From NCBI GenBank assembly GCA_014529385.2, contig CM043944.1, forward strand, positions 77,705,884 to 77,769,883: a stretch of DNA of 64,000 nucleotides, read 5' to 3'. This DNA comes from Adiantum capillus-veneris (Eukaryota > Streptophyta > Polypodiopsida > Polypodiales > Pteridaceae). Under the pieces are notes generated by a model, which worked only from the letters and a program-made list of their open reading frames with translations, ran no database searches and was not told where the DNA came from. Each line of letters opens with the position of its first letter. Within the stretch, counting starts at the first letter, position 1. Of this stretch, positions 12,165 to 22,889 are shown piece after piece. The position numbers were made by a program, and so were the translations under genes.

Positions 12165-12176
12165 GCTCTGATACCA
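12165..12176 (-). other. primer binding site
   Basis: The minus strand reads TGGTATCAGAGC, two bases from the LTR end. Confidence 0.85.
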
Positions 12177-12178
12177 AT

Positions 12179-12406
12179 TGTTGGAATTAGGGTTGCAGGA
12201 AAACACACACAGCTTGAGAAAACGAAGGAAGGTCAAGGCACACAATAGAGAGTGTATTACTTAGTGTGCAATGGAAAGATAGATAGCCCTAGAGTGATGA
12301 GCGTATAAGCAATGCTCGGGGGGGAAAAAACCTCCTAAAGAGGGAAAAAATGCCCCTACAGTCCTAGTGTGTTCACACACATCACTACCACATGTATATG
12401 GTAACA
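12179..12406 (-). repeat. 228-bp copia 5' LTR, second copy
   Basis: It has the same length and ends as the LTR at 5880-6107. The upstream edge (12407) runs straight into a (TTC)n/(TC)n tract, so the element inserted beside or into that microsatellite. Confidence 0.85.
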
Positions 12407-12428
12407 TTCTTCTTCTTCTTCTTCTCTC

Positions 12429-12503
<75 letters not shown>
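12407..12503. repeat. (TTC)n then (TC)n microsatellite
   Basis: About five TTC units followed by some 35 TC units, with only a few interruptions. Confidence 0.95.
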
Positions 12504-12504
<1 letters not shown>

Positions 12505-12905
12505 AGCAAGTGCCTACTAGTCATGTGCATTCCAGGGGGGTCTCTCTCTCTTGGTGTCTCGCAAAACACTCAACTTGGCTCTCTCTTTTCCTCTCTCTAG
12601 CTCTCCCTTGAAGCAGCCCAAGTGGCTCTCTCTCTGCAGTTCACGAACAACTTTCTCCCTTTCTAGCTCGATGATGGAGGCAGTGGGCGGAGGAGGCACA
12701 AAGGAGAGAGCGAACTAGGGGCAGCCTTTGCATAAAGAGAGCAGACATCGATCTTAATATCAAAACAAACATATCTAAATGAAGCCTCATAAACTAAAGG
12801 CTCTAGGAGTAACATGAATCTATTATAAGAATGTATTTCGCCAAAAATCACTTTGAAACTTGTCTTCAAAAATAAGACCTGCTAGCATCGTTTCTGCCAA
12901 TGCAA

Positions 12906-14140
12906 TTATTGAGACACACCCAACCACTTTGAGAATTTCTCAAATTGTGTATATGTAATTATTGTTTGCAATCATTGTCTTGTCCCACACATCTTGATTC
13001 TCAAGATTTTTGAATCGCCTCCTTGTCACCACCCTCCACTTGAGCAGCAGTAGATTTTCTCTTTACAGCCAACATCTCTTGCCGTTGTTGTTTGCATCTG
13101 AGAAAGCAATTGCATTCTATGGATAGTCTTAGCATATGGATTCATCTTCACAAGTGATCCTAGGTTCTTCAGTGGATTCTTCTTTAGCACCTATCTCTTC
13201 ACTTCCTTCTTTGTGGGGCAAACAACACTCGAAATCTCACCCAAGTTGACGAACATGGACAAATTTGAGTTTTCCATCAAAGATCAAGGTAATGCATAAT
13301 TCTTCTTGACCTTGGACTTCTCATCAGTAAAACCAAACACCTGATCAAGCTTCTCAAATGCACACTTTGTCCAAATAGTGAATTCACCAAGGTGACCTCC
13401 AGGAGAAAGCTGCAACAGACTGATTTGATCCACATAAGCAACTTCAACACCAAGGTCATTCCTAAAACCCTTAACGATCTTGGCGCTCTCAGTGCCATAG
13501 ACGATAAGAAAATCATGGCAAGAAACATATCTATAGTTCCTTAGTTTACCCTTATCAACATGGATGTTGTGACTGGTGATGGCCTTATCCACATCCTCAT
13601 AAGCCCTAGTCACATTTATAGTGGAAGAAATTTTTCCAGTCTTTCAACACGATCGTCAAGAACAAGGGGAACTTCAAGGACTTGCTCAATTCGGTGACCA
13701 TGTGCAAAAGCGAGGGAAGGTATGGCAAATGCAGCCAAGGTTGATCATACAACTCATGCATACCTCTTCTAACTGATGTTGATCTTACGATGCCACTTTC
13801 GCCACATCTTGGTAGGTGCAAACATACTCCCACCTCAACACATGTTTTTGAACGCTCCTTGCCCCAACTCTGTGTGTTCCACCACCAAGAACACGTGGAA
13901 TATGGAAGACAGTTCGCCTAATACCCCACAACTCTGTGGAGGTATGATGATTGGCCTTCTTGCTCACAGCATAGGGATGGCGCTTGTTTTACAACATGTT
14001 AGCATGCATGAAGTTGACAATGTCAAGGTGGATGGGATCTTTGAGCACATCATAAAGAGTGGTGCTTTGAGTCATGGCATGATCTCCGTCTACATATTGG
14101 ACTGTGACGAGAGACTGGGCCACAATTGTTGCTACACAAA
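12906..14140 (-). pseudogene. RPL4: processed pseudogene of cytosolic 60S ribosomal protein L4 (uL4)
   Basis: Read from about 14140 down to a TAA at 12908-12906, the segment collinearly encodes a full-length L4-like protein in several frames. Successive readable blocks are SLVTVQYVDGD, the basic [81 protein letters not shown] and a terminal FEKFSKWLGVSQ before the stop. L4 lies beside the polypeptide exit tunnel of the large subunit. The length (about 1.23 kb) equals an L4 coding sequence with no introns, which indicates a retrocopy made from mRNA. Frameshifts near 13280, 13610 and 13785 and several stops disable it. No poly(A) or target duplication was recognised. Confidence 0.88.
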
Positions 14141-14188
14141 ACCTGCAAGAGGAATACAAGAAGCTAAAACCCTATATGAGCTCTATAG

Positions 14189-14189
<1 letters not shown>

Positions 14190-14241
<52 letters not shown>
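14190..14241. repeat. (TC)n microsatellite
   Basis: About 26 uninterrupted TC units. Confidence 0.95.
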
Positions 14242-14250
<9 letters not shown>

Positions 14251-14360
14251 GTTGTTCCGTCTTCTTCTATTTATGTTGCTTTAACTTGTGCTTAGTCTTC
14301 TTGCTCTCAAGACAAGTACTCGTAGACCCCATGTGCCATTGCTTATCGAGTGCAAGCAAA

Positions 14361-14560
14361 GATTTTTTTTTTAAAAGAGAGTACAAGAACTTTGAAACAC
14401 ACGCACACACCCTATGTACAACGGCCTCACAGGTAGGGAGAGAGGCATCCCATCACACGCACACACCCAAATGTGGGAACAGTCCCTAAGGACTTGGAAC
14501 ATGTCTTCAGGTCGCCAAGGGGGGATTGAACCCATGTCACGGGAACGGAATAATAGAGAT
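14361..14560 (-). mobile_element. SINE-like element with tRNA B box and A-rich tail
   Basis: On the minus strand GGGTTCAATCCCC (14533-14521) matches the RNA polymerase III B box. About 150 bp of tRNA-unrelated sequence follows, including two GGTGTGTGCGTGTG-type repeats, and it ends with an A10 run at 14371-14362. No convincing A box was found upstream, so the head may be degraded or truncated. A second B-box-like GGTTCGAGCTCC lies near 14650-14661 on the same strand. Confidence 0.5.
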
Positions 14561-14698
14561 AGACAACAAAACAGAGGAAGAAATCTTTGTATTGATAGTG
14601 TTTGATACAACAGAGGAGCAAAATATATGGGCGCACTCCGTTGTACGGAGCTCGAACCTCCCGACCACCCCCGAGCTTCAGTTCGCTTGCATGCAGCG

Positions 14699-14770
14699 TC
14701 TCACTCGCACTCGCACTTGCACTCGCACTCTCACTCTCACTCTCACTTGCACTCGCACTCGCACTCGCAG
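14699..14770. repeat. hexamer minisatellite (CACTYG/CACTCT)n
   Basis: About twelve 6-bp units of CACTCG, CACTTG and CACTCT in tandem. Confidence 0.85.
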
Positions 14771-14884
14771 AAGAAGAGATCGATGAATGATCCCCAAACG
14801 CACCACCCGTCGTGCTTTTATCCTTCTTTTCCTCGAAAAGTTTGCACGATTTTCGTACCAAGTATACCTGCGAGAATAATATAA

Positions 14885-15640
14885 GAACGTGATCGCTAAG
14901 CGATCCGTAAATGTTAGATTTCTATCATGACACTTTGCACAGATCCTGTTTCACACATTGATTTCTGCATCGCCTACAAAATAGCCAAAAGAACATACTC
15001 GTGCAACCAATTCAACATGATAATCAAAGTAAAAAAACATAATTATATACCTTCATAATCTCAATTGCCATACTCTACCATGAAGAAACAATCCACTTCT
15101 TGGTTGATAGCAGGGAGAACTGTATGATGTTGTATGTCTGTCTGTCCCTGTGTACACTACACTGCTGCTGTCTTTTGTTTGTTTTCATCATAACTTTTAC
15201 AAACGAACTCAGAATAGAGCAATCCAGGTACTCAAAACGACGGGAATAAGTCTGGTCTACAAGGCAGCGCGGACAGAATTGCAAAAAAGTCTCTGTTTGG
15301 CTAAAAACGCAACTTTTAGGTCGCGACTCATAAAACCTCTATTTTTGGGTCTCCACTACTTTTACAACTTATTTTAAGCCTACCCATGCATTTTAAGCTA
15401 AAACACATAAATATAAAACATTGATATTAATAAAAATCTCAATTTTACTGTTCATAGACAGACTATCTGTTATTCATTAATCTTTATCAAATCCGTCTTT
15501 AGTGTATTATTTAAAAAAAATAATATATGTTCTCTCTTAATATCTCAACTCATTCGTATAAGCTCTATTTAATAGACTAATCAACAATCTTTCAAATCGT
15601 GCTAACGAAAGATATGCCCTGCTACATTCTTTTCGACTTT
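14885..15640. other. no gene seen
   Basis: A+T-rich sequence with no motif that could be assigned. Confidence 0.4.
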
Positions 15641-15720
15641 AAGAACTTCAAAGACTAGTCCTATTACAACCCAATACCTTACGCATAGAGGCTATGAATC
15701 TACCAACTGAGCTAGCACCC
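15640..15720 (-). other. tRNA-like sequence (degenerate tRNA or SINE head)
   Basis: The minus strand starts GGGTGCTAGCTCAGTTGGTAG, which contains a strong A box (15714-15699). A weaker B-box-like GGGTTGTAATAGG follows at 15672-15660, at normal spacing. The anticodon and acceptor stems do not pair convincingly, so a functional tRNA is unlikely. Confidence 0.45.
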
Positions 15721-15995
15721 TTTGACGTGCAAGCAAAGATTGCTCATTTACAAGCTATTGGAGAACCGTGTCATGCTTGGTCATGTTTGTCAATATTATG
15801 CATGCCATATTTTTTTTATAAAAAAAATTGGGTGGGGGGTTGATGTCTCTTGATTTAGGTCTACAAGTTGCACGTGTAGCTCCAACGCAAGCTGTCACAA
15901 GTAGCCCTGAGCTCCAAAGGGCACCAGGGTTGTGAGGGCCCCACACTCTGTCTCTCATTTATCTTTGTGTGTCGTGACTTTTGTGCCTGTGTAGA

Positions 15996-15999
<4 letters not shown>

Positions 16000-16062
<63 letters not shown>
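16000..16062. repeat. (TC)n microsatellite
   Basis: About 31 TC units. Confidence 0.95.
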
Positions 16063-16064
<2 letters not shown>

Positions 16065-16069
16065 GCCCA

Positions 16070-16830
16070 GACAGGTGCAGGCGTGCAAAAGAGCAGAGGT
16101 GGGACAATATCTTTACAAATTATGTGTAAACAATCAAATAATAATGATGTATATTTCAATATCTTTTTTTTTTTTGCAAAACCCACAATATGTGGGTGAG
16201 AAAGATAATATAACCCAAAAAAGCTACCAAGCAGAGGCAACGATACTGTTAGTAAGAACGTACTTAATGAATCCTTTCTTTTTTGTTCCGGTATTCATGA
16301 CAGTTCTTCTTTTGTGGCTATTGCTTCATCTTATTGAGTTATCAGCAAGATTAGATTCAATAAGACAGGTATAGTCGTTATGATGGAATAAGATAGGAAT
16401 TGGAATCTTTTTTTCCTTATTTTTGCTTTATTTTAGCATATTAATAGAGAAAGTAAGTTCGGTTTCAAATGGGCGAATTTCTGGTGGCGGTAGGTTAATG
16501 GGGGGAGCCTCGTTGGTTGGGCCAGGGGTTGGAACCTGTGGGGAGTTTGTTGGGGGATTTTTAAAATTAAAACAACAACCTAAATTCATGTTACTTTAAA
16601 ACAAAGTTTTACGGTTATTAATACTAATATTACATGATAAATCGTGCTCACAATGAGCCACGGTTGCCCACCAACCATGTACATCAAACTAAAACACGAC
16701 AACAAAGCACAAGACCACTGAGCAAATCCACCAGGCTGCCACCGACCTTGCATGGACTATCACCCCAACCAAAAATCACTCTCAAGATAGAGCTACTCAC
16801 AAAACATTAAGCCACCATCCATAAGATAAG
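16070..16830. other. no gene seen
   Basis: An open frame on the + strand (16075-16374) has a hydrophobic stretch (FFFVPVFMTVLLLWLLL) but no family match was recognised and there is no supporting context. Confidence 0.35.
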
Positions 16831-16839
16831 AATCACGGT

Positions 16840-16985
16840 AAAGGAGACCATACCAAATACATGTCGAGCGGGGCCCAATGTCCCCATCACCAAGGAGCAC
16901 AGAAGACACATACCATAAAGGAGACCATACCAAATACATGTCGAGCGAGTGGGGCCCAACATCCCCATCACCAAAGAAGCCTCCC
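16840..16985. repeat. tandem duplication, 77-bp period
   Basis: AAAGGAGACCATACCAAATA begins at 16840 and again at 16917. The two units are near-identical through CCCCATCACCAA, apart from a 4-bp addition in the second. Confidence 0.8.
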
Positions 16986-17616
16986 AAGGAGCCACCATGA
17001 CGGCACCACTACCTCGGGGGAGAGATGGTCCAAAATTCGAGGATAAGGCACATTAGATGATGGTAAAGTTACCCAATTGATCACCCCAAAGTCAACCGCC
17101 CCTACTAGCACAACTTGCTCGTACATCGCACCTTGTCGCAACATCACCCTAGGTCTTCTACTATGGAGCCTCGCAGGCAACATGGTGCTCCATGAACCCT
17201 AGAGTTTTCTCGTATATATCAATATCTTATTTATGATCAAATTTCATCATTGTCTTTGCAAGTTAAGTTTCTCTCTCTCATGAGTGATTCAATTTTGTCT
17301 TTGTAATGATAATGTTTTGTCTTCTTTGACCAATAAAAGAAAGTTTTTTTTATATAAATAATTTCCCCTTTTTCGTAAGGAAATAGAGGAAACATTACTA
17401 AAGCCTCACCCCTTGGGGCATACCAAAAAAGATATGTTTCAACGCTTTGGAATCTCAGCGGAGGTGATTGGCTATCATATGTGCTTCAAATAGTTCTCAT
17501 TTGTCACCTTGGGTGGGCGGTTTCTACATACCTTACCGATTTTTTTTCGATGCCTTTGAAGCTTATGGAATTTTTCTTTGTTTTGGACCTCATACACCCG
17601 AGAAGCCAAACTCATT

Positions 17617-17617
<1 letters not shown>

Positions 17618-17661
<44 letters not shown>
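17618..17661. repeat. poly-C tract (44 bp) with adjoining (AC)n
   Basis: A continuous C run is followed by AACACACACACACAC. Its length may be unreliable because of sequencing or assembly of homopolymers. Confidence 0.9.
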
Positions 17662-17663
<2 letters not shown>

Positions 17664-17966
17664 CACACACACACACACACTCTCACTCACTCACTCAACA
17701 CTTTCCCAAAAACCCCAAAACAAAACAAAAAAACATGTTACATAACCCAAGGGGGTTGCTAAGATCATCCTCGATTATTGATTCTATGGAAGCAATAATC
17801 CAGATATCGCTTAATGAACACCGTTTTGTTTTGAGAATTTAACACACCTACGGGAGTGAACCTAGAAGGACTCGCTAGTTCTTTTAAAAGTAAAAAACCA
17901 TGCTCATTATTCGGTAAATTGAATTATTTATCCTTGGCTTACATCCGCCACAAGCAATAAATGATA

Positions 17967-17969
<3 letters not shown>

Positions 17970-18056
<87 letters not shown>

Positions 18057-18085
18057 CGGCCTCTCTCTCTTTCTCTCTCTCTCTT
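17970..18085. repeat. (TC)n microsatellite with a short interruption
   Basis: About 42 TC units, then GGCGGC, then more TC and TTTC units. Confidence 0.95.
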
Positions 18086-18408
18086 TATCCCGTGAAGAGG
18101 TGGCCAGAATGGGCTCATCCAACCAATTTCTACATGCCTCACTCCTAATAGGTGAGCCTCATGTCATGGCCTGATGGCCTCATCAACTCGGCAAAAGCTC
18201 CCATCAACCATGATCTCTGCGTTCGCACAACATGGGCAAGGAAACGACTCCGTTCACCTCTTCAATCAAATGCAGAAAGAGGGAATTGTCATTGAACATT
18301 CAACGGTTTGGGATGGTTCTGGATGCCATGATTAGAAGTGCACTTATCAAGATGTATAGCAAGTGTGGCAGCTTGTATCACCTGTCAAACGATGTGATTT
18401 TACGGAAC

Positions 18409-18480
18409 ACCACAATAGTAAGAGAGCGCGCTTGGGTGGGCACATTAGAGGCACCACAGTAGTAAGAGAGCGCTCTTGGG
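18409..18480. repeat. short tandem repeat, 45-bp period
   Basis: ACCACAATAGTAAGAGAGCG and ACCACAGTAGTAAGAGAGCG recur, each followed by the same CTTGGGTG block. Confidence 0.7.
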
Positions 18481-18703
18481 TGCTGCGAAGCTTGCTCATC
18501 TAATTGTCAAGTATCTGCTCTAACGAAGTCACTGATCTCCCTTTGTGGGATGTCTCTCATTGTTCAAGAGACTCTCCCTTGTGTCTGCACAGCTCTAGCC
18601 AAAACACCCCGAGGCATCTCTGATCCTCATCTCTCATGACTCTAGCGAATGGTCTAAAGCCGTCTATGAATCGATAGGGAAAGCAGCCTCGTATCTCAAA
18701 ACT

Positions 18704-18705
<2 letters not shown>
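18480..18705 (-). mobile_element. LINE fragment, C-terminal coding part
   Basis: It aligns with the LINE at 55258-58075 over the region after the zinc-binding motif: the blocks equivalent to HFHCLF/FIEGFGPL and to QRRITDFFRADT can be followed. This copy lacks the hAT-like insertion found in the other, which shows the empty-site sequence. It is truncated on both sides and interrupted by stops. Confidence 0.65.

Positions 18706-18763
<58 letters not shown>
18706..18763. repeat. (GA)n array
   Basis: About 29 GA units. On the minus strand it follows a LINE/SINE-type 3' end as a (TC)n tail. Confidence 0.95.
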
Positions 18764-18767
<4 letters not shown>

Positions 18768-18815
18768 TTTTAAACGTTATTGAGAAAAATCAAAGGGACC
18801 TATGTGCCTTTGTGT
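18764..18815 (-). mobile_element. LINE/SINE-type 3' end preceding a (TC)n tail
   Basis: The minus strand reads TAGGTCCCTTTG ... AACGTTTAAAATTTTC and then passes directly into (TC)n. It is similar to 58118-58208 and to the LINE end at 55258. Confidence 0.5.
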
Positions 18816-18826
18816 GTGTGTGTGTG

Positions 18827-18888
<62 letters not shown>
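18816..18888. repeat. (GT)n(GA)n compound microsatellite
   Basis: About 7 GT units followed by about 29 GA units. Confidence 0.95.
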
Positions 18889-18891
<3 letters not shown>

Positions 18892-18965
18892 AGAAATGAA
18901 ATGAAATGTTATATTAAAAGTCTTCAAAAGGTCAAAATGACCTTAAGAGAAAACTAATACAATCT
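18889..18965 (-). mobile_element. LINE 3' end preceding a (TC)n tail
   Basis: On the minus strand AAGGTCATTTTGACCTTTTG and TTAATATAACATTTCATTTC are almost the same as the terminal bases of the LINE at 55258-58075, and here too (TC)n follows. Confidence 0.65.
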
Positions 18966-19386
18966 ATTTATACAATGTTTGGGTACACAATAAAAATGCA
19001 GTAAAATAAAAGACGGAATGTCCAGCGTCCGGCGCTGTCAGAGAGAATCTCAGCTCGTCTTTACCACAGCTCGACCTTCGTCTTCTCCTTCTTCCTCTCC
19101 GGCTCAGACCCATTGCAGATCAAGTTAGCTGGTCGTATCCTCTGTGATCTCGATCAGTGCACGTACTCTCAGTGTCCTGCTCCAGCCTGCCTTAATGCTC
19201 ATCCCTATAGCACTATCTCCGGAGCTCCAACATGCAGCAAGGCCGCAGATGCCAGCTTGCTCATTTTGTCTAGCTCTGCACCTTGGCCGCTTCTCTTCCG
19301 TAAAAGGGCCTTGTAGTGTCAAGTATCTTCTCTGCCACAATAGGGCCAAGGCTCGAAGGTGGACGATATTGGCACTGCTGGCGAGC

Positions 19387-19511
<125 letters not shown>

Positions 19512-19990
19512 CCGAGTAGCTGATTTGGTCGGTATACCTACCTTCTGCAGTGCTATCTTCTTCAACTCATGAGCCACCAACTTTCCCATTCATCTTGTCC
19601 TCCATCTGCTTTGCATTCTTCAAACTTGTCGATGTTGCTGTTCTGGAGGCAGTTGATAGCATCCTCCAAAGCTGCCACAATGCCCTGTGCAAGTGCTTCC
19701 ACGCAAAATGTAGGTTGACCACATTAGTCGAAGGAGAGAAGGCAGACGTAATCCCCATCAGCTGCATCAGAAGGAGAGAAGGCAGACACAATCCCCATCA
19801 GCATTAGAAGGGCTCAGCTTCATGAATCTCGCCATTTCGACCAGTGGCACGGTACTAAAGGATGGGTTACATCCGAGCTGGAGAGCGTGGGCAACTGCTG
19901 GACGGAGCGAAAAAAGCAAGAGTCAATTCCTTGAACTATGCAGTTCTGATCTACTCTCGGCTTTAGTGCAGCTTGCCCTCGAGTTGCGGG
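19512..19990. other. unassigned sequence with a 38-bp tandem repeat
   Basis: GAAGGAGAGAAGGCAGACGT-type units occur twice around 19729-19805. Open frames on the minus strand (for example around 19567-19791) carry no recognised motif. Confidence 0.4.
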
Positions 19991-19991
19991 C

Positions 19992-19992
<1 letters not shown>

Positions 19993-20060
<68 letters not shown>
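19993..20060. repeat. (CT)n microsatellite
   Basis: About 33 CT units. Confidence 0.95.
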
Positions 20061-20062
<2 letters not shown>

Positions 20063-20209
20063 GTGTGCTATGGGGAAAGAAAACTCCACCTGCTCTTGGT
20101 TCGTGGCTCCATCGTGCATGGAGACGAAGGCCTCTTGCGTGGCAAGGAGAAGGGGAAGCCGAGAAACCAAGCTGGAGCCCAGCACTGCTAGCTCTGCGCA
20201 CGCCTGGAA

Positions 20210-20211
<2 letters not shown>

Positions 20212-20251
<40 letters not shown>
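20212..20251. repeat. (TC)n microsatellite
   Basis: About 19 TC units. Confidence 0.95.
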
Positions 20252-20253
<2 letters not shown>

Positions 20254-20352
20254 GTGGCATAGAGCGAAAGCAAAAGCAACATCCTTAGCTCTTGTGGTTG
20301 CATGCATTTGCAGCCACGTGGAGCATAGGGTTGTCTTTTTAATATAGATATA

Positions 20353-20353
<1 letters not shown>

Positions 20354-20421
<68 letters not shown>
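20354..20421. repeat. (AT)n(AG)n compound microsatellite
   Basis: About 15 AT units pass directly into about 18 AG units. Confidence 0.95.
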
Positions 20422-20424
<3 letters not shown>

Positions 20425-20540
20425 TGGTAAACTGTAATGAGAGAGGCGGTAGCTTTGCATGGAGATATATAGGGGGGGGGGCTATATATATATATACCTC
20501 CATGCAAAGCTATCGCCTCTCTCATTACAGTTTACCACCA
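20422..20540. repeat. 43-bp inverted repeat (hairpin), arms 20422-20464 and 20498-20540
   Basis: The left arm begins TGGTGGTAAACTGTAATGAG. The right arm is its reverse complement with one mismatch. A 33-bp spacer holds a G10 run and (TA)n. (GA)n arrays lie on both outer sides, and a third, direct copy of the arm is at 20601-20643. Confidence 0.85.
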
Positions 20541-20541
20541 T

Positions 20542-20544
<3 letters not shown>

Positions 20545-20600
<56 letters not shown>
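20545..20600. repeat. (GA)n microsatellite
   Basis: About 27 GA units between the hairpin and the third arm copy. Confidence 0.95.
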
Positions 20601-20603
<3 letters not shown>

Positions 20604-20643
20604 TGGTAAACTATAATGAGAGAGGTGGTAGCTTTGCATGGAG
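20601..20643 (+). repeat. third copy of the hairpin arm
   Basis: It starts TGGTGGTAAACTATAATGAG, with two substitutions against the arm at 20422-20464, and is likewise preceded by (GA)n. Confidence 0.85.
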
Positions 20644-20696
20644 GTTTTCACCTTGTAGAGGGGGACACATAGCACTCAATAGAAGTAGGTTGTGGG

Positions 20697-21078
20697 CCTT
20701 AGGACTAAGTGGCACGGGCATGGGAGGGTGGCATCTACGGCGAGGGCATTGTGGGAGCTCCATGCGTGAGGTCCCGAGTTCAAACCCGACGCCCCAAAAT
20801 GGGGGTACCATAGATTACTTCCGAAATGCGGGTACTCACGCATGAGAGACGCCTACCCTAACCACTATGCCATGCGTGCGTTGTGAAACGTGTGAGCCCT
20901 AATTTACATGTGGGGCGAGCGTCAAAAGTAAATTAGGGTATCCTATATTACTTTTTATAATAAAAAGTAATCTAGGGTACCCTTATTTACTTTCGACGTT
21001 ACCATTGAGATCTACGGCCCACAATGCCCCTGTCATAGATCCCACCCTCCCATGCCCGTGCCACATAATCCTGAGGGG
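20697..21078. mobile_element. foldback/MITE-like element with nested inverted repeats
   Basis: The outer arms 20697-20756 and 21019-21078 are diverged reverse complements, sharing for example GTGGCACGGGCATGGGAGGG. Inside, 20919-20957 and 20961-21000 form a second, tighter palindrome, with CTTTTTATAATAAAAAG at its centre. Between left outer and inner arms lies CCCGAGTTCAAACCCGAC (about 20774-20791), a tRNA B-box-like block. No coding capacity. The class is uncertain: foldback MITE or SINE-derived inverted duplication. Confidence 0.6.
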
Positions 21079-21079
21079 T

Positions 21080-21787
21080 TGTGGGGGAAGGCTAAGCCCA
21101 CGCAAGGGGTGACAAGCAACAAGGTAAGGAAGCAGGTGCAAGCATATCCGGCAAAGAGAGCTCATTCGGAGTCATACAAGCCAACAAGTTGACAAGAGGA
21201 GCAAGTACAAACTAGCATAGGATCCACCCTAGAATTCAATTGCACCAAAGGTTTAGTTTGTAAATGGATAAATCCATTTAAGGGCCTCATGCTTTACCTG
21301 CCAACTTTTTTCCAGCATGACCGTTGAATGCCTTATTTTATTAAGCATTATGATATGATTTACTATTGCGCTGTTGTGCAAGGCACTTTGGAATATATGC
21401 ACGTTTTGTATGTCTTGTTATTGTTTGTCAAGGGCCTTTGTAAAAGTGATAAGCCTAAAACCACACCAAAAAAATACTTTCCGTCTTTGGAAATAGTTAG
21501 ACGTCTTTTTTTGCACTACTCAGCTCATTGTGCCTCTTCACGTCATGGATATGTTCTGTTCTTGTTCTGTGAACAAGCGTTCAAATCGTTAAAAAATTTA
21601 AGATGACCTGCTCAAAACTAAAAATGATACTCTTAATGGTTTTTTTTTTATTAAAAAAATATAATCTTAATTCAAAGATTCCTCTCAACAACAAGAAAAA
21701 TGATGCATTAGTTTTTAGCACATAACAACATGTAATGACAAAGCACATAGATTTGCAACAATATTAGCTCGAAAGGACGGATACAAC

Positions 21788-21790
<3 letters not shown>
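21080..21790. other. no gene seen
   Basis: A+T-rich sequence without recognisable features. Confidence 0.4.

Positions 21791-21821
<31 letters not shown>
21791..21821. repeat. (GA)n microsatellite
   Basis: About 15 GA units, followed by AAAACGTTAAAG, weakly similar to the other LINE/SINE 3' ends. Confidence 0.9.
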
Positions 21822-21823
<2 letters not shown>

Positions 21824-22051
21824 TATAGAAAACGTTAAAGAGAAGAGAAGAAAACGCTAAAGAAAGAATGAAAGAGGAGAAAAACGTCTATTTATATGAG
21901 CACAAAAGGTTTTTTGACTTTTCACCTTCATTTGTCTTTTCATTTTCTAAACTCACCCTTCACTTATGCACTTAATATGTTTTGAAAGAATTTTTATTTT
22001 TTTGAGATTGGAGAGATCTAATGATAGCATTGTTAAAGATGTGATCGCACA

Positions 22052-22072
22052 TGTGTGTGTGTGTGTGTGTGA

Positions 22073-22120
<48 letters not shown>
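22052..22120. repeat. (GT)n(GA)n compound microsatellite
   Basis: About 20 GT units with one GA break, then about 14 GA units. Confidence 0.95.
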
Positions 22121-22123
<3 letters not shown>

Positions 22124-22232
22124 TGAGAAATGAGTGCAAAAGTAGAAAGAATGGTTTTGGTTTTGTGATAAATAAACAAACAATGATTTGAAGCTATCCA
22201 CTTACAACCATCATTTTATAAAATTATTTTTT

Positions 22233-22330
22233 TGAGAAGAGTAGAAATGTATTAAAATAAAACCAGAGAAGGGTACAAAGGTCCCACAGGGAGGGGGTGC
22301 GACAGTCCCAAGTCTAGATGAGACATTACA
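22233..22330 (-). mobile_element. LINE/SINE-type 3' end
   Basis: On the minus strand GGGACCTTTGTACCC is followed by TTTTAATACATTTCTACTC and then A7, the layout of a plant LINE 3' end. This copy ends in A rather than (TC)n. Confidence 0.45.
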
Positions 22331-22687
22331 ACAACAAAAGTAAACCATATATGGCTTTTAAAGCATGATTTAAAGCACTTAGCCTTGAATCTGTGTACAA
22401 AAGCTCAAGAAGCTCTCCCTCAAGATCCTCCAGTTTCCTCCATTCTAAAGGGAGAGAGATGGCAAAAATGGAAATCCATTGCCTCTATGTTCTATCATCC
22501 TGTTAGATTCCCAATGCTACAACCATCATTTTTAATCTCTAAAGCTTAAAAAACAAGCCAAACACTAAAAGCTTTGGGTGGCAGACAAATGAAAGACCAC
22601 ACTCGATAAGAGCATTCAACCAATAGAAACCTATAGAAGAAATTCAAATTCACTAATGGATATATTTTTTCATGAATCATCGTGATT

Positions 22688-22690
<3 letters not shown>

Positions 22691-22731
<41 letters not shown>
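22691..22731. repeat. (CT)n microsatellite
   Basis: About 20 CT units. Confidence 0.95.
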
Positions 22732-22734
<3 letters not shown>

Positions 22735-22889
22735 CCCCAACTTCCACACAGATAAGAAATGATTAATATTCTCTATTAGCCATAAGAGTAGTGCTCACTT
22801 TCATTGAAAATCACATAGTTGTGAGATGCTTGAGGATTTCCATAGTAGTTTTGATAGTCCTCAACTAGATTTCGCTCTTAAGACCTTGA

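Larger units (their letters stand above)
10997..12406 (-). mobile_element. second copy of the 228-bp-LTR copia family, truncated
   Basis: The minus-strand order is 5' LTR (12406-12179), primer site (12176-12165), leader and gag. The gag is cut near 11007 by the small LTR element. It matches 3621-6107 along the shared part. The 156-residue gag frame at 11679-11209 is less damaged than in the first copy. Confidence 0.8.

Noticed and set aside
16075-16374. 99-residue frame with a hydrophobic stretch as a membrane protein gene
   Set aside because: It starts beside a microsatellite, has T- and A-run-driven hydrophobicity, and shows no family signature.
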